This document shows, piece by piece, positions 1 through 8,568 of a DNA stretch of 64,000 nucleotides. A program made the position numbers and the translations under genes. The notes under the pieces were generated by a model. That model searched no databases and was not told where the DNA came from. It saw only the letters and a program-made list of their open reading frames with translations. Position 1 is the stretch's first letter. The number at the start of each line of letters is the position of its first letter. The DNA comes from Candidatus Sulfopaludibacter sp. SbA3 (GTDB lineage: Bacteria > Acidobacteriota > Terriglobia > Bryobacterales > Bryobacteraceae): contig CAMDCN010000021.1 in the NCBI GenBank assembly GCA_945890485.1, positions 62,001 to 126,000 of the forward strand, in the 5' to 3' direction.

Positions 1-441
1 CGTCAAGCTGATGCCATCCACCGCCACGCTTCCCTTTTCAATCAGATAGCGGTCCAGCGACGCGGGTACCTTGATCCGGAGCCACCAATTATCGCTCCCG
101 AGCGGCTCCAGAGCCAGGAACTCGCCAGTTCCGTCAACGTGGCCTTGCACCATATGGCCACCAAGCCGTCCAGACGGCGACAGCGGCCTTTCCAGATTCA
201 CGCGGTCGCCCGGCCGCAGATCGCCCAGGTTGGTCCGCGACAATGTCTCCGGCGCCAAATCCGCCGCAAACGATCCAACCTCCAAGTCGACAGCCGTCAG
301 GCAGACGCCATTAACGGCAATGCTCGCGCCGGCAAAAACATCAGTCAGCACCGTGCTTGCCCGAATGCGCAGGCGCGCTCCCGTAGGCTGGGGCGTGAAG
401 CTCTCGAGCGTTCCAAGCTCTTCAATGATTCCGGTAAACAT
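1..441 (-). CDS. ribE: Riboflavin synthase alpha subunit (3' end cut by window edge)
   Basis: Converts two molecules of 6,7-dimethyl-8-ribityllumazine into riboflavin and a pyrimidine. 147 codons are visible from the ATG at 439-441; the C-terminal quarter lies outside the window. The N-terminus [10 protein letters not shown] is the hallmark of the family. The first lumazine-binding barrel follows, with GVCLTA and [10 protein letters not shown], then the start of the second barrel ([13 protein letters not shown]). It starts 9 bp after the ribD stop, so the two riboflavin genes form one minus-strand unit. The family identification is firm; only the missing end cannot be assessed. Confidence 0.93.
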   Translation of the reverse strand, partial: MFTGIIEELGTLESFTPQPTGARLRIRASTVLTDVFAGASIAVNGVCLTAVDLEVGSFAADLAPETLSRTNLGDLRPGDRVNLERPLSPSGRLGGHMVQGHVDGTGEFLALEPLGSDNWWLRIKVPASLDRYLIEKGSVAVDGISLT

Positions 442-450
442 AGGTAGGCA

Positions 451-1551
451 TTACCGCGAAGGACGAAGCATCCAAGCTTCCACCGCAAACTCATCGCTGC
501 TGATTGGATGCAACTTGACGTCCCGAAAGACCAGCGCATCGGAACGCCGGCGGCGGCCAATGCCGCCCGCCACAGGCAGCGACTGCGTCCCACCGAGAAT
601 CTTGGGCGCGTAGTAGAAAAAAATCTTATCCACCACGCCCGATTCGAGCGCCGCCCAGTTCACCTTGCTCCCTGCTTCGATCATCAGCGAAAGATAGTTC
701 CGCGAAGCCAACAGCTCGACGACGGCGCGCAGACTGGTGCGGCCGTCCGGGCCATCCAGCACGACCACCTCCACGCCCTTCCGTTCGAGCGCCGCCCGGC
801 GTTCCGGGCTTGCCGCCGAAGTGGTCGCCACCAGCACGTCATTCGAGCAAGTCTCCACCATGTTGGAAAATGGCGAGATGCGAAGCTGCGAGTCGACCAC
901 GATGCGCAGCAGCGGCCGGCTGCGGTCAGCGCCTGACCGGTCCGTCAACAAGCAATCATCCGAAAGGACCGTGCCAATCCCCGTCAAAATCGCGTCGGTG
1001 TGGTGCCGCAGCGACTGGACGTGCAATCGCGCCTGATCAGAAGTAATCCAGCCCGTATTGTCATCCGGGGCGGCGATCTTGCCATCAAGAGTCAGCGCAC
1101 TCTTCAACGTAACCAGCGGCCTGCGTTCCCGCATGAAGAAGCAAAACGGTTCGTTGAGGGCTTCGGCGGCAGCGGTGTAACGGTCGTCAACCTGCACGTC
1201 GATGCCAGCCTCGCGCAGCTTCAGAAATCCTTGCCCGGCAACCAGCGGATTGGGATCTTCCATCGCGGCCACCACGCGCGTCACGCCGGCCGCAATGATT
1301 GCGTCCACGCAAGGGCCCGTACGGCCAGTATGAGAACACGGTTCGAGAGTGACGTATAACGTCGAGCCTCGCGCCGCCTCGCCGGCATGCGCCAACGCCA
1401 CGATTTCAGCGTGCCGCATATCCGAATAGATATGGTGACCGCGCGCGATCACGACGCCGTCTTTCACAAGTAGGGCGCCGACGGAAGGATTGGGTGAAGT
1501 TCGGCCGAGGCCGCGGCGCGCTTGTTCAAGCGCCTGATCAAGAAAGTCCAT
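451..1551 (-). CDS. ribD: Bifunctional pyrimidine deaminase/reductase RibD
   Basis: Catalyses the deamination and the NADPH-dependent side-chain reduction after GTP cyclohydrolase II in riboflavin synthesis. 366 aa, normal for RibD. The N-terminal deaminase domain (about 1-145) has the zinc site: HAE at 47-49 and the Cys pair C72 and C81 in PCSHTGRTGPC. The C-terminal part is the RibD reductase domain (TLKSALTLDGKIA onward). The open frame extends 39 codons upstream inside ftsY, but the family N-terminus MDFLDQALEQARRG fixes the start at the ATG ending at 1551. This lies 4 bp downstream of the ftsY stop, indicating co-transcription. Confidence 0.95.
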   Translation of the reverse strand: MDFLDQALEQARRGLGRTSPNPSVGALLVKDGVVIARGHHIYSDMRHAEIVALAHAGEAARGSTLYVTLEPCSHTGRTGPCVDAIIAAGVTRVVAAMEDPNPLVAGQGFLKLREAGIDVQVDDRYTAAAEALNEPFCFFMRERRPLVTLKSALTLDGKIAAPDDNTGWITSDQARLHVQSLRHHTDAILTGIGTVLSDDCLLTDRSGADRSRPLLRIVVDSQLRISPFSNMVETCSNDVLVATTSAASPERRAALERKGVEVVVLDGPDGRTSLRAVVELLASRNYLSLMIEAGSKVNWAALESGVVDKIFFYYAPKILGGTQSLPVAGGIGRRRRSDALVFRDVKLHPISSDEFAVEAWMLRPSR

Positions 1552-1555
1552 GCAG

Positions 1556-2515
1556 TTAGTCGAAAAGGGAGGCGATGTAGGTTTCGGCGTTGAACGGAAG
1601 CAGGTCCGTGACCTTTTCCCCGACGCCAATGTAGCGGATTGGCAGGTTGAGTTCGCGAGCGATGGCAATGGCGACCCCGCCCTTGGCAGTGCCGTCCAAC
1701 TTGGTCAACACGATGCCCGTGACGCCGCCGGACTCGGTGAATTTCCGGGCCTGCTCCAGACCATTCTGGCCGGTCGTCGCGTCCAAAACCAGGAACACTT
1801 CATGGGGCGCATCCGGAATCACCCGAGCCGCCGTCCGGCGCATCTTTTCGAGCTCGGCCATTAAATGCTCTTTATTCTGCAGCCGGCCAGCCGTGTCGAT
1901 GATGACGAAGTCGGATTTGCGTGCGCGTCCGGCCTGCATCGCGTCAAAAATCACGGCGCTCGGGTCGGACCCCTGCGTCTGCTTAATAATGTCCGTCTCG
2001 GCGCGGTCCGCCCAAACCTGCAACTGCTCAATCGCCGCGGCACGGAAAGTGTCGGCCGCCGCCATCAGCACCGATTTCCCCTCATCCTGCAGCCGGCGGG
2101 CAAGTTTGCCGGTAGTGGTCGTCTTCCCAGCGCCGTTCACGCCCACCATCATGATCACCAGCGGCGGCGCGTCAACCCGCACCATCGGCCGTTCCGACGC
2201 CGAAAGGACCTCGAGCAGATGCTGCCGGATCAGCCCGCGGATCTCGCTCGCGTCGCTGACCAGATGCCGGTCAACCCGCTGGCGGATGGTTTCGAGAATT
2301 TCCGTCGCGGTGCGAACCCCGATATCAGCCGTAATCAGCGTATATTCGAGCTCTTCCAGCAGATCGGCGTCGATCTCTTTCTTGCCGTGGACGACATCCT
2401 CAATCTTGCTGACCAGACCCGCGCGGGTCTTCTCGATGCCGCTTTTCAGCCGCTCTAGCAGGTTTCCGCCGCCGTCGCCGGAACCAAATAACGAAGAAAG
2501 CATTGTTCCCTTCAT
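1556..2515 (-). CDS. ftsY: Signal recognition particle receptor FtsY
   Basis: SRP-receptor GTPase that docks ribosome-nascent-chain complexes to the membrane for co-translational insertion. 319 aa. The N domain covers about 15-110. The G domain has the P-loop GVNGAGKT (125-132), DTFRAAA (155-161), DTAGR (207-211) and a TKLDG motif near the C-terminus. The long acidic A domain of E. coli FtsY is absent, as in many bacteria. A second Met at residue 5 is an alternative start. It heads a minus-strand unit with ribD and ribE and is divergent from the kinase at 2563; only 47 bp separate the two start codons. Confidence 0.96.
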   Translation of the reverse strand: MKGTMLSSLFGSGDGGGNLLERLKSGIEKTRAGLVSKIEDVVHGKKEIDADLLEELEYTLITADIGVRTATEILETIRQRVDRHLVSDASEIRGLIRQHLLEVLSASERPMVRVDAPPLVIMMVGVNGAGKTTTTGKLARRLQDEGKSVLMAAADTFRAAAIEQLQVWADRAETDIIKQTQGSDPSAVIFDAMQAGRARKSDFVIIDTAGRLQNKEHLMAELEKMRRTAARVIPDAPHEVFLVLDATTGQNGLEQARKFTESGGVTGIVLTKLDGTAKGGVAIAIARELNLPIRYIGVGEKVTDLLPFNAETYIASLFD

Positions 2516-2562
2516 GATACGGGATTCCGGTAACGATTCCGCGTTAGAATACTGTATCGACC

Positions 2563-4317
2563 TTGGAACAGACTCCCCCGCGTAAAATAGGCCGCTACGT
2601 CATTCAGCAGGAGCTGGGACGAGGAGCTATGGGTGTTGTATACCAGGCTCAGGACCCTGCCATCGGGCGCACCGTCGCCGTGAAGTCCATCAAGATTGGC
2701 GAAATCGCGGATCCGCGCGAACAGCAGCGCGTCAAGGATCGTATTTTCCGCGAAGCCCAAAGTGCCGGGGTGCTCTCTCACCCGCATATCGTCACCATCT
2801 ACGACATCCAGGAAGAAGGCGACATCGCCTATATCTTCATGGAATACATCGAGGGTTCGACTCTCGAAAAGATTCTGCTCGACGAAAAGCCGCCCGAGAA
2901 AGAACAGATTCTCAATCTGCTCCGCCAAACCGCGGCTGCCATGGATTTTGCCCACTCCAAAGGCATCGTCCATCGCGACATCAAACCCGCCAACATTATG
3001 GTTCGCCGGGATTGGACCGCCAAGATCGCCGACTTCGGCATCGCAAAAATGCAGTCGCAGTCTTTGACGCAGACCGGCCTCGTGGTTGGCACCCCGAACT
3101 ACATGTCGCCGGAGCAGATTCAGGGCAAACCGGTGGATGGCAGGGCCGATCAGTTCTCGCTCGGCGTGATTGCCTACGAAGTCATGACCGGCGAAAAACC
3201 CTTCGTCGCTGACTCCCTGCCGACGCTTCTGTTCAAACTGGTCGGGGAGCCCGCCATGGCGGCGGTTCGATTGAACCCCACTCTCGATGTCTCCATCGAC
3301 GCCGTACTTCAGAAGGCGCTGAGCAAAGATCCCGCCCAACGCTGGGATTCGTGTTCAGCCTTCATTGCGGCCCTCGAAGAGCAGTGCCGGCGCCACCCGA
3401 ATTGGACGACGCAGACTCGCGGCCAAGCTCTCACCGCGGCTACGGAAGCAATCGCCGCGGTGCCTCCGGCCGCCCCGGTCTTCGCTCCTGCTCCTCTGCC
3501 CGCTCCCGTCCCGGTTGCCGCCGTTCCCCCTGCGCCAACACCTAAGCCCGCACCCGCCCCCGTTGCCCGCCCGGTCCCCCCTGCTCCGGAGCGTATTGAA
3601 AGATCCCAGCCGTCCCCGCCGGCCCCCGCGCCGAAGGGCAATAACACGATGATCATCGCCGCGGCCGGTCTCGTGGCCCTGCTCGTCATCGGCTTCGGCG
3701 CGATGAAGTTCATGGGCGGCCGCGAAGAGGCTACCCCCACGACCACGACGGAAAATGGCGATGTACCGGTTGCTCCGCCGCTCCCGAAATCGTTTGACCC
3801 GACGCCCAAGGCGACCACCAAGGCCCCGGAAACTCCGCCCACCACCACCCCCGTGCCCTCGGATCCTGGCGCCAATGTCCCCGGCCCCGCCAAGGGGCTT
3901 GTGGCCGTTAACATCCGCTCCACCCCGCCCGGCGCTAAAGTCATTGTTGACGATGGGAAAGCGGAACCCTGCACGGCCCCCTGTACCCTCGACTTGCCGG
4001 CAGGCCGCCACGTGCTCATCGCCCAACTCGACAAGTACGAAACGGCAAACAAGATTTTCATGCTGCCAGCCGAAGCGCAACTGAATATCACCCTTCGCCG
4101 GCAGACCGGCACGGTGGCTGTCAGTTCCAATCCGGTCGGCGCCCAAATCCTGGTCGATGGCATCGAGTACCCGGAAAAGACCCCGGCCATCCTCACCCTG
4201 CCCATCGGACGCCACAAGGTAACGGTAACCCTACCCGGCCGTGGCGAGAAGTCACGCGAGTTCAATGTCGACGACGGCGCGCAGCTCGACTACAGCGTGA
4301 ACTTCGGCGGCAACTAG
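2563..4317 (+). CDS. Membrane Ser/Thr protein kinase with two PEGA domains
   Basis: Predicted PknB/Stk-type transmembrane kinase, 584 aa, TTG start. The kinase domain spans about 11-275: glycine loop GRGAMG (19-24), VAVK with K41, HRD at 137-139, DFG at 157-159 and GTPNYMSPEQ. A Pro/Ala-rich linker (about 300-360) leads to one transmembrane helix (362-380) and a Thr/Pro-rich stalk. Two PEGA repeats follow (about 446-512 and 516-580), each with the S/TxPxGA core (STPPGAKV, SNPVGAQI), presumably outside the cytoplasm. The TTG is preceded by a -10-like TAGAAT (2545-2550) only 12 nt upstream and no Shine-Dalgarno, so the leader is probably very short. The substrate is unknown. Confidence 0.92.
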   Translation: MEQTPPRKIGRYVIQQELGRGAMGVVYQAQDPAIGRTVAVKSIKIGEIADPREQQRVKDRIFREAQSAGVLSHPHIVTIYDIQEEGDIAYIFMEYIEGSTLEKILLDEKPPEKEQILNLLRQTAAAMDFAHSKGIVHRDIKPANIMVRRDWTAKIADFGIAKMQSQSLTQTGLVVGTPNYMSPEQIQGKPVDGRADQFSLGVIAYEVMTGEKPFVADSLPTLLFKLVGEPAMAAVRLNPTLDVSIDAVLQKALSKDPAQRWDSCSAFIAALEEQCRRHPNWTTQTRGQALTAATEAIAAVPPAAPVFAPAPLPAPVPVAAVPPAPTPKPAPAPVARPVPPAPERIERSQPSPPAPAPKGNNTMIIAAAGLVALLVIGFGAMKFMGGREEATPTTTTENGDVPVAPPLPKSFDPTPKATTKAPETPPTTTPVPSDPGANVPGPAKGLVAVNIRSTPPGAKVIVDDGKAEPCTAPCTLDLPAGRHVLIAQLDKYETANKIFMLPAEAQLNITLRRQTGTVAVSSNPVGAQILVDGIEYPEKTPAILTLPIGRHKVTVTLPGRGEKSREFNVDDGAQLDYSVNFGGN

Positions 4318-4338
4318 AACCTCTACACTAAGAAGAGG

Positions 4339-5685
4339 ATGGCTACTCGACGGACATTGTTAGCCGGACTTGGCGCTTCCCTTCTCTGGGGCGGACCCAA
4401 AACCGGCATGCGGGTGCTTTCAAGCCGTCCCGAAGACTTCGAAATGCCCATGGAGGGCTTCGGAAGCTGGATCACTCCGCTCGACAAGTTCTTCATCCGC
4501 AGTCATCACTACACCCCCGATGTAAAGCTCCGCGACTGGAAGCTCAGCGTCGTCGGCAAAGTCTCGACACCTCTCGTCTGGTCGCTCGACGAGTTGAAAA
4601 AACTCCCCCGCGTCGAACTCGTCAGTGTGCTCGAATGTGCGGGCAACGGCCGCGCCCACCATGTCCCCCCGATGGCGGGCCTCCAATGGAAGTATGGCGC
4701 GGTGGGCAACGCCCGCTGGGCCGGTGTCCGCCTGGTCGACGTGCTTCGCAAAGCCGGCATCCAACCCGGCGCCGTGGAAGTGATGTTCGACGGGGCCGAC
4801 GTCGCCGTCGGGAGCCAACCGGAGTTCCAACGCTCCATCCCCTTGAAGAAGGCGCTCGACCCCAACACCATTCTTGCCTACGAAATGAACGGCGAGCCCC
4901 TCGACCCGTCCCACGGATTCCCCCTCCGCTTAGTCGTCCCAGGCTGGGCCGGCGATAGCTGGGTGAAATGGGTGATGAAGATCGAGGTGCGCGACACCGA
5001 ATTCGACGGATTCTTCATGAAAACGGCGTACCGGATCCCCAACCGTCCCGTCCGCCCCGGTGCCACGATCGACCCCGCGCTGATGACCCCGGTCACCAGC
5101 CTCAGCATCAAGAGCGTCCTCGCCAGCAACGCCGACGGTGACGAGGTACGTCCCGGGTCGCTCAGGCTCACCGGCGCCGCCTGGTCCCACGCAGCCCAAG
5201 TCGTCGCCGTCGAAGTCTCCACCGACACCGGCCGCACCTGGAAAGCCGCCACCCTTGGCAGCGACCGGGCGCCCTTCGCCTGGCGCCTCTGGGAGTTCAA
5301 CTGGACCCCGCCCGGCGAGGCCTACTACACCGTCCTCGTCCGTGCCAGAAACGCGCTCGGCGAAACCCAGCCGCTGCAGCCGGAATGGAACCCCTCCGGC
5401 TACAGTCACAACGCCGTCCAAGCCGTCCGCCTCCACGTCACCGCGAATCCGCAACCCGTCAGCGCCACCACTCCGGCGAGCAACATCGTCCGGCCGGCCG
5501 CCCTCGAACAAAGCTGCCTCACCTGCCACACCCTGGAGCCCATCGAGCAGCAACGCCTGACCCACGCGCAATGGGAACGCGAGGTGGAAAAGATGCAACG
5601 CTGGGGAGCCAAAGTCCGGCCCGAGCTGAAGGATGTTCTCGTCGACTTCCTGGCAAATCACTATGGCGTGCGACCCGTTCGATAG
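4339..5685 (+). CDS. Sulfite-oxidase-like molybdopterin protein with C-terminal haem-c motif
   Basis: Periplasmic molybdenum-cofactor oxidoreductase of the sulfite oxidase family, 448 aa. The N-terminus MATRRTLLAGLGASLLWGG has a twin-arginine and a hydrophobic stretch, compatible with Tat export of a folded Moco protein. The cofactor-binding Cys is C100 in LECAGNGR. The Moco domain (about 35-235) precedes a dimerisation-like domain (about 245-375). The last 57 residues carry a single CxxCH haem-c site at 393-397 (CLTCH), so electrons probably pass to a c-type haem in the same chain. A -10-like TACACT (4324-4329) lies 9 nt before the ATG. The substrate (sulfite or another) cannot be told. Confidence 0.85.
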   Translation: MATRRTLLAGLGASLLWGGPKTGMRVLSSRPEDFEMPMEGFGSWITPLDKFFIRSHHYTPDVKLRDWKLSVVGKVSTPLVWSLDELKKLPRVELVSVLECAGNGRAHHVPPMAGLQWKYGAVGNARWAGVRLVDVLRKAGIQPGAVEVMFDGADVAVGSQPEFQRSIPLKKALDPNTILAYEMNGEPLDPSHGFPLRLVVPGWAGDSWVKWVMKIEVRDTEFDGFFMKTAYRIPNRPVRPGATIDPALMTPVTSLSIKSVLASNADGDEVRPGSLRLTGAAWSHAAQVVAVEVSTDTGRTWKAATLGSDRAPFAWRLWEFNWTPPGEAYYTVLVRARNALGETQPLQPEWNPSGYSHNAVQAVRLHVTANPQPVSATTPASNIVRPAALEQSCLTCHTLEPIEQQRLTHAQWEREVEKMQRWGAKVRPELKDVLVDFLANHYGVRPVR

Positions 5686-5724
5686 TAGACTAAAGGTCTC
5701 CCCCGGCCTCCTTCCCAACCACTC

Positions 5725-6141
5725 ATGCAGCGCGCTGGACGCCTCGTCACCCGTTTGAAAATGAAGACCGCCTCCCTCAGTTCCGAAGAACTGGCCGCGG
5801 CCGCATGGCCCTCCGCCGTCGGCAAACGCTTGGCGGGACGTACCGGGCCCGTTCGCCTGTTTGGCCGGAAACTGGTCGTCGAAGTGGAAGACAGCACCTG
5901 GCAGCGCCAACTGATGACGCTGACCCCGCAGATCCTGCCCAAACTGCGAGCGATCCTGGGGCCCGAACTCGTCGAGCATCTCGAATTCCGCATCGGCGTC
6001 CCGCGGCGCGAACCCGCCCGCGCGGAAGTGGCGGAACCAAGAGCCGACGGCATCGAAGATCCAATATTTAAACTGCTGTATCTGAACTCGCGCGCGCGCA
6101 GCGAACGCGAACAGGAGCAGCGGGAGAGGAAGAGCGCTTGA
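5725..6141 (+). CDS. dciA: DUF721/DciA-family protein
   Basis: 138 aa with the DUF721 fold in about 15-105: AWPSAVGKRLAGRT, then LVVEVEDSTWQRQLMTL and ILPKLRAILG. Characterised DUF721 proteins (DciA) load or assist the replicative DnaB helicase in bacteria lacking DnaC/DnaI. That function here is inferred from the family, not visible in the sequence. The charged C-terminal tail (EREQEQRERKSA) ends in a TTGA overlap with the gatC start, implying translational coupling to the amidotransferase genes. Confidence 0.75.
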   Translation: MQRAGRLVTRLKMKTASLSSEELAAAAWPSAVGKRLAGRTGPVRLFGRKLVVEVEDSTWQRQLMTLTPQILPKLRAILGPELVEHLEFRIGVPRREPARAEVAEPRADGIEDPIFKLLYLNSRARSEREQEQRERKSA

Positions 6142-6437
6142 AACTGACAGAGGAAAACGTCCGGTACGTCGCCGGGCTCGCCAATCTCACCCTGAGCGAG
6201 CAGGAGATCCACCAGTACACCGAGGACCTCAGCGGCATTCTGACCCACATGGAGAAGCTCAATGAGCTCGACACCTCGAACGTCGAGCCCATGACCCAGG
6301 TTCTCTTCGCCGACGAAGAAAACGGCTCCCTCCGCGAGGACATCGAACACACGCCACTCTCGAATGAGGTCGCCCTGGCCAACGCGCCGGTTTCCGGCGC
6401 AGGGTACTTCAAAGTGCCGAAAGTGATTGAGCGGTAG
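6138..6437 (+). CDS. gatC: Asp/Glu-tRNA amidotransferase subunit C
   Basis: Small subunit of the GatCAB complex, which converts mischarged Glu-tRNA(Gln) or Asp-tRNA(Asn) to the amidated form. 99 aa, the usual size. Family landmarks are VRYVAGLANLTLSEQE, the region around LSGILTHMEKLNELD, and DTSNVEPM. The start is a TTG overlapping the stop of the DUF721 gene (TTGA), with a GAGAGG stretch just upstream as ribosome-binding site. gatA follows 4 bp after its stop. gatB is not in the window. Confidence 0.93.
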   Translation: MKLTEENVRYVAGLANLTLSEQEIHQYTEDLSGILTHMEKLNELDTSNVEPMTQVLFADEENGSLREDIEHTPLSNEVALANAPVSGAGYFKVPKVIER

Positions 6438-6441
6438 GCCC

Positions 6442-7884
6442 ATGAACATAGCGAAACTAACCATTCCCGAGGTGCAGGACGGACTGCGCCGCAAGCAGTT
6501 CACCGCCGTCGAACTCACCACCGAAGCGCTCCGCTTCGCCCAGGCGGAAAACCCGAAAACCAACGCCTATCTCACGTTCAGTGACGAACGGGCCCTGGCC
6601 GCCGCCGCCCGCGTCGACGCCAAACTGGCTGCCGGCGAACAGATCGGCTCCCTGGGCGGCGTCCCCATCGCCGTCAAAGACGTCATCGTCACCAAAGACG
6701 TCAAAACCACCTGCGCCTCGAAAATCCTCTCGAACTACATCCCGCCCTACGACGCCACCGCCGTCGAACGCCTCGAAGCCGCCGGCGGCATCATCCTCGG
6801 CAAAGCCAACTGTGACGAGTTCGCCATGGGCTCGTCCAATGAAAACTCCGCCTTCGGCCCCGTCCGCAACCCGGTCGCGCTCGACCGCGTCCCCGGCGGC
6901 AGCTCCGGCGGCAGCGCGGCCGTCGTCGCCCAAGGCACGGCGGTCGTCTCGCTCGGCTCCGACACCGGCGGCTCCATCCGCCAACCCGCCAGCTTCTGCG
7001 GCTGCGTCGGCGTCACCCCGACTTATGGCCGCGTCTCCCGCTACGGGCTCGTCGCCTTCGCCAGCTCTCTCGACCACATCGGCCCCTTCAGCCGCACCGT
7101 CGCCGACTCCGCCACCCTCCTCGGCGCCATCGCCGGCCGCGACGAACGCGACGCCACCTCCGCCCGCCACCCCGTGCCGGACTACGCCGCGCTCCTCGGT
7201 GACTCCGTCAAAGGTCTGAAGCTCGGCCTCCCCAAAGAGTACTTCGCCGGCCTCGCCCCCGAAACCGGCGACCGCATCATGGCCGGCGTCGAAATCCTGA
7301 AGCAACTCGGCTGCGAGGTCACCGAAGTCAGCCTCCCGCACACCGAATACGCCATCGCGACTTACTACATCATCTGCACCGCCGAAGTCTCCGCCAACCT
7401 CAGCCGCTTCGACGGCGCCCGCTACGGCGTCCGCTCCTCGAAGAGCGACACGCTCTCCGACATGTATAAAAACTCCCGCGGCGAAGGCTTCGGGACGGAA
7501 GTGAAACGGCGTATCATGCTCGGCTCCTACGTCCTCAGCCACGGCTACTACGACGCCTTCTATCTCAAAGCCCAGAAGGTTCGCAACCTCTTGACGCAGG
7601 ACTTCACGAAAGCCTTCGAGCAGGTCGACGCCTTAATCACCCCCGTTTCCCCCTTCCCTGCCTTCAAAATCGGAGAAAAGGTAAATGACCCGATACAAAT
7701 GTACCTCTCCGACATCTATACGATTACGGGAGACCTCGCCGGAATCCCGTGCATGAGCGTCCCCTGCGGGACCACCCCCGACGGATTGCCTGTGGGCATG
7801 CAGATTTTGACCAAGCATTTTGCGGAAGATGTAATGTTCCGTCTTGCGCACCAATACGAGAAAGCAGGCGGATTCACCGCCTAA
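6442..7884 (+). CDS. gatA: Asp/Glu-tRNA amidotransferase subunit A
   Basis: Glutaminase subunit of GatCAB, 480 aa. The amidase-signature triad is visible: K79 in VPIAVKDVI, S154 in GGSSGGS (152-158) and the nucleophile S178 in GSDTGGSIRQPAS. The frame also has an upstream TTG at 6427, but the ATG at 6442, just past the gatC stop, matches the family N-terminus. sodA follows after 17 bp and may be read from the same transcript. Confidence 0.96.
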   Translation: MNIAKLTIPEVQDGLRRKQFTAVELTTEALRFAQAENPKTNAYLTFSDERALAAAARVDAKLAAGEQIGSLGGVPIAVKDVIVTKDVKTTCASKILSNYIPPYDATAVERLEAAGGIILGKANCDEFAMGSSNENSAFGPVRNPVALDRVPGGSSGGSAAVVAQGTAVVSLGSDTGGSIRQPASFCGCVGVTPTYGRVSRYGLVAFASSLDHIGPFSRTVADSATLLGAIAGRDERDATSARHPVPDYAALLGDSVKGLKLGLPKEYFAGLAPETGDRIMAGVEILKQLGCEVTEVSLPHTEYAIATYYIICTAEVSANLSRFDGARYGVRSSKSDTLSDMYKNSRGEGFGTEVKRRIMLGSYVLSHGYYDAFYLKAQKVRNLLTQDFTKAFEQVDALITPVSPFPAFKIGEKVNDPIQMYLSDIYTITGDLAGIPCMSVPCGTTPDGLPVGMQILTKHFAEDVMFRLAHQYEKAGGFTA

Positions 7885-7901
7885 TTTGAGGAGATAACGA
7901 G

Positions 7902-8528
7902 ATGCCTTTTGTACTGCCTGAGTTGGGATACGCGAATGACGCGCTCGAACCGTACATTGACGCCGTGACGATGGACATCCACCGCACCCGCCATCACCAG
8001 ACCTACGTCACCAACCTGAACAACGCCGTGACGGCCAACGCTTCGCTCGAAGGAAAGACCCTCGAAGAGTTGCTCGCGAACAACCTCGCCATCGTGCCGG
8101 ACGCCGCCAAAGGCGCCGTACGGAACCACGGCGGCGGCCACGCCAACCACACCCTCTTCTGGGCGACCATGGCCCCGAACGCCGGCGGCGCGCCGGTCGG
8201 CACTTTGGCCGACGCCATCAACGCCAAGTTCGGCGACTTCGACGCCTTCAAGGCGGCGTTCAAAGCCGCTGCCGTCGGCCGCTTCGGCTCCGGCTGGGCG
8301 TGGCTCGTGAAGAACGCGGACGGCAGCCTGGAAGTCACCTCCAGCGCCAACCAGGATTCGCCGCTCATGGACGGCAAGACCCCCATTCTGGGCCTCGACG
8401 TGTGGGAGCACGCCTACTACTTGAAGTATCAGAACAAGCGGCCGGACTACATCGACGCCTATTGGAGCGTCGTCAACTGGACCGCCGCCGAAGGCCTCTT
8501 TACCGGTTCCTTGTCCCTGTCCTTCTAA
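7902..8528 (+). CDS. sodA: Superoxide dismutase, Fe/Mn family
   Basis: Dismutates superoxide to oxygen and hydrogen peroxide. 208 aa, cytoplasmic (no signal peptide). Metal ligands expected from the family are H27, H83 (in [11 protein letters not shown]), D166 and H170 (in DVWEHAYY). GGGHxNHxLFW and [12 protein letters not shown] resemble Mn-type enzymes more than Fe-type, but metal use cannot be read with certainty. A good Shine-Dalgarno GAGGAG precedes the ATG. The gene is followed by an 11-bp-stem hairpin (8539-8564). Confidence 0.93.
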   Translation: MPFVLPELGYANDALEPYIDAVTMDIHRTRHHQTYVTNLNNAVTANASLEGKTLEELLANNLAIVPDAAKGAVRNHGGGHANHTLFWATMAPNAGGAPVGTLADAINAKFGDFDAFKAAFKAAAVGRFGSGWAWLVKNADGSLEVTSSANQDSPLMDGKTPILGLDVWEHAYYLKYQNKRPDYIDAYWSVVNWTAAEGLFTGSLSLSF

Positions 8529-8538
8529 GCCAAACTGG

Positions 8539-8564
8539 GGCCTGCCGCCACGCGGCGGCGGGCC
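8539..8564. terminator. Bidirectional terminator-like hairpin between sodA and the DHOD-like gene
   Basis: GGCCTGCCGCC (8539-8549), loop ACGC, then GGCGGCGGGCC (8554-8564): an 11-bp stem with one wobble pair. It lies between two convergent stop codons only 40 bp apart. The T-tract on the plus side is short (TTCCCT), so strict Rho-independence is uncertain. Confidence 0.6.
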
Positions 8565-8568
8565 TTCC

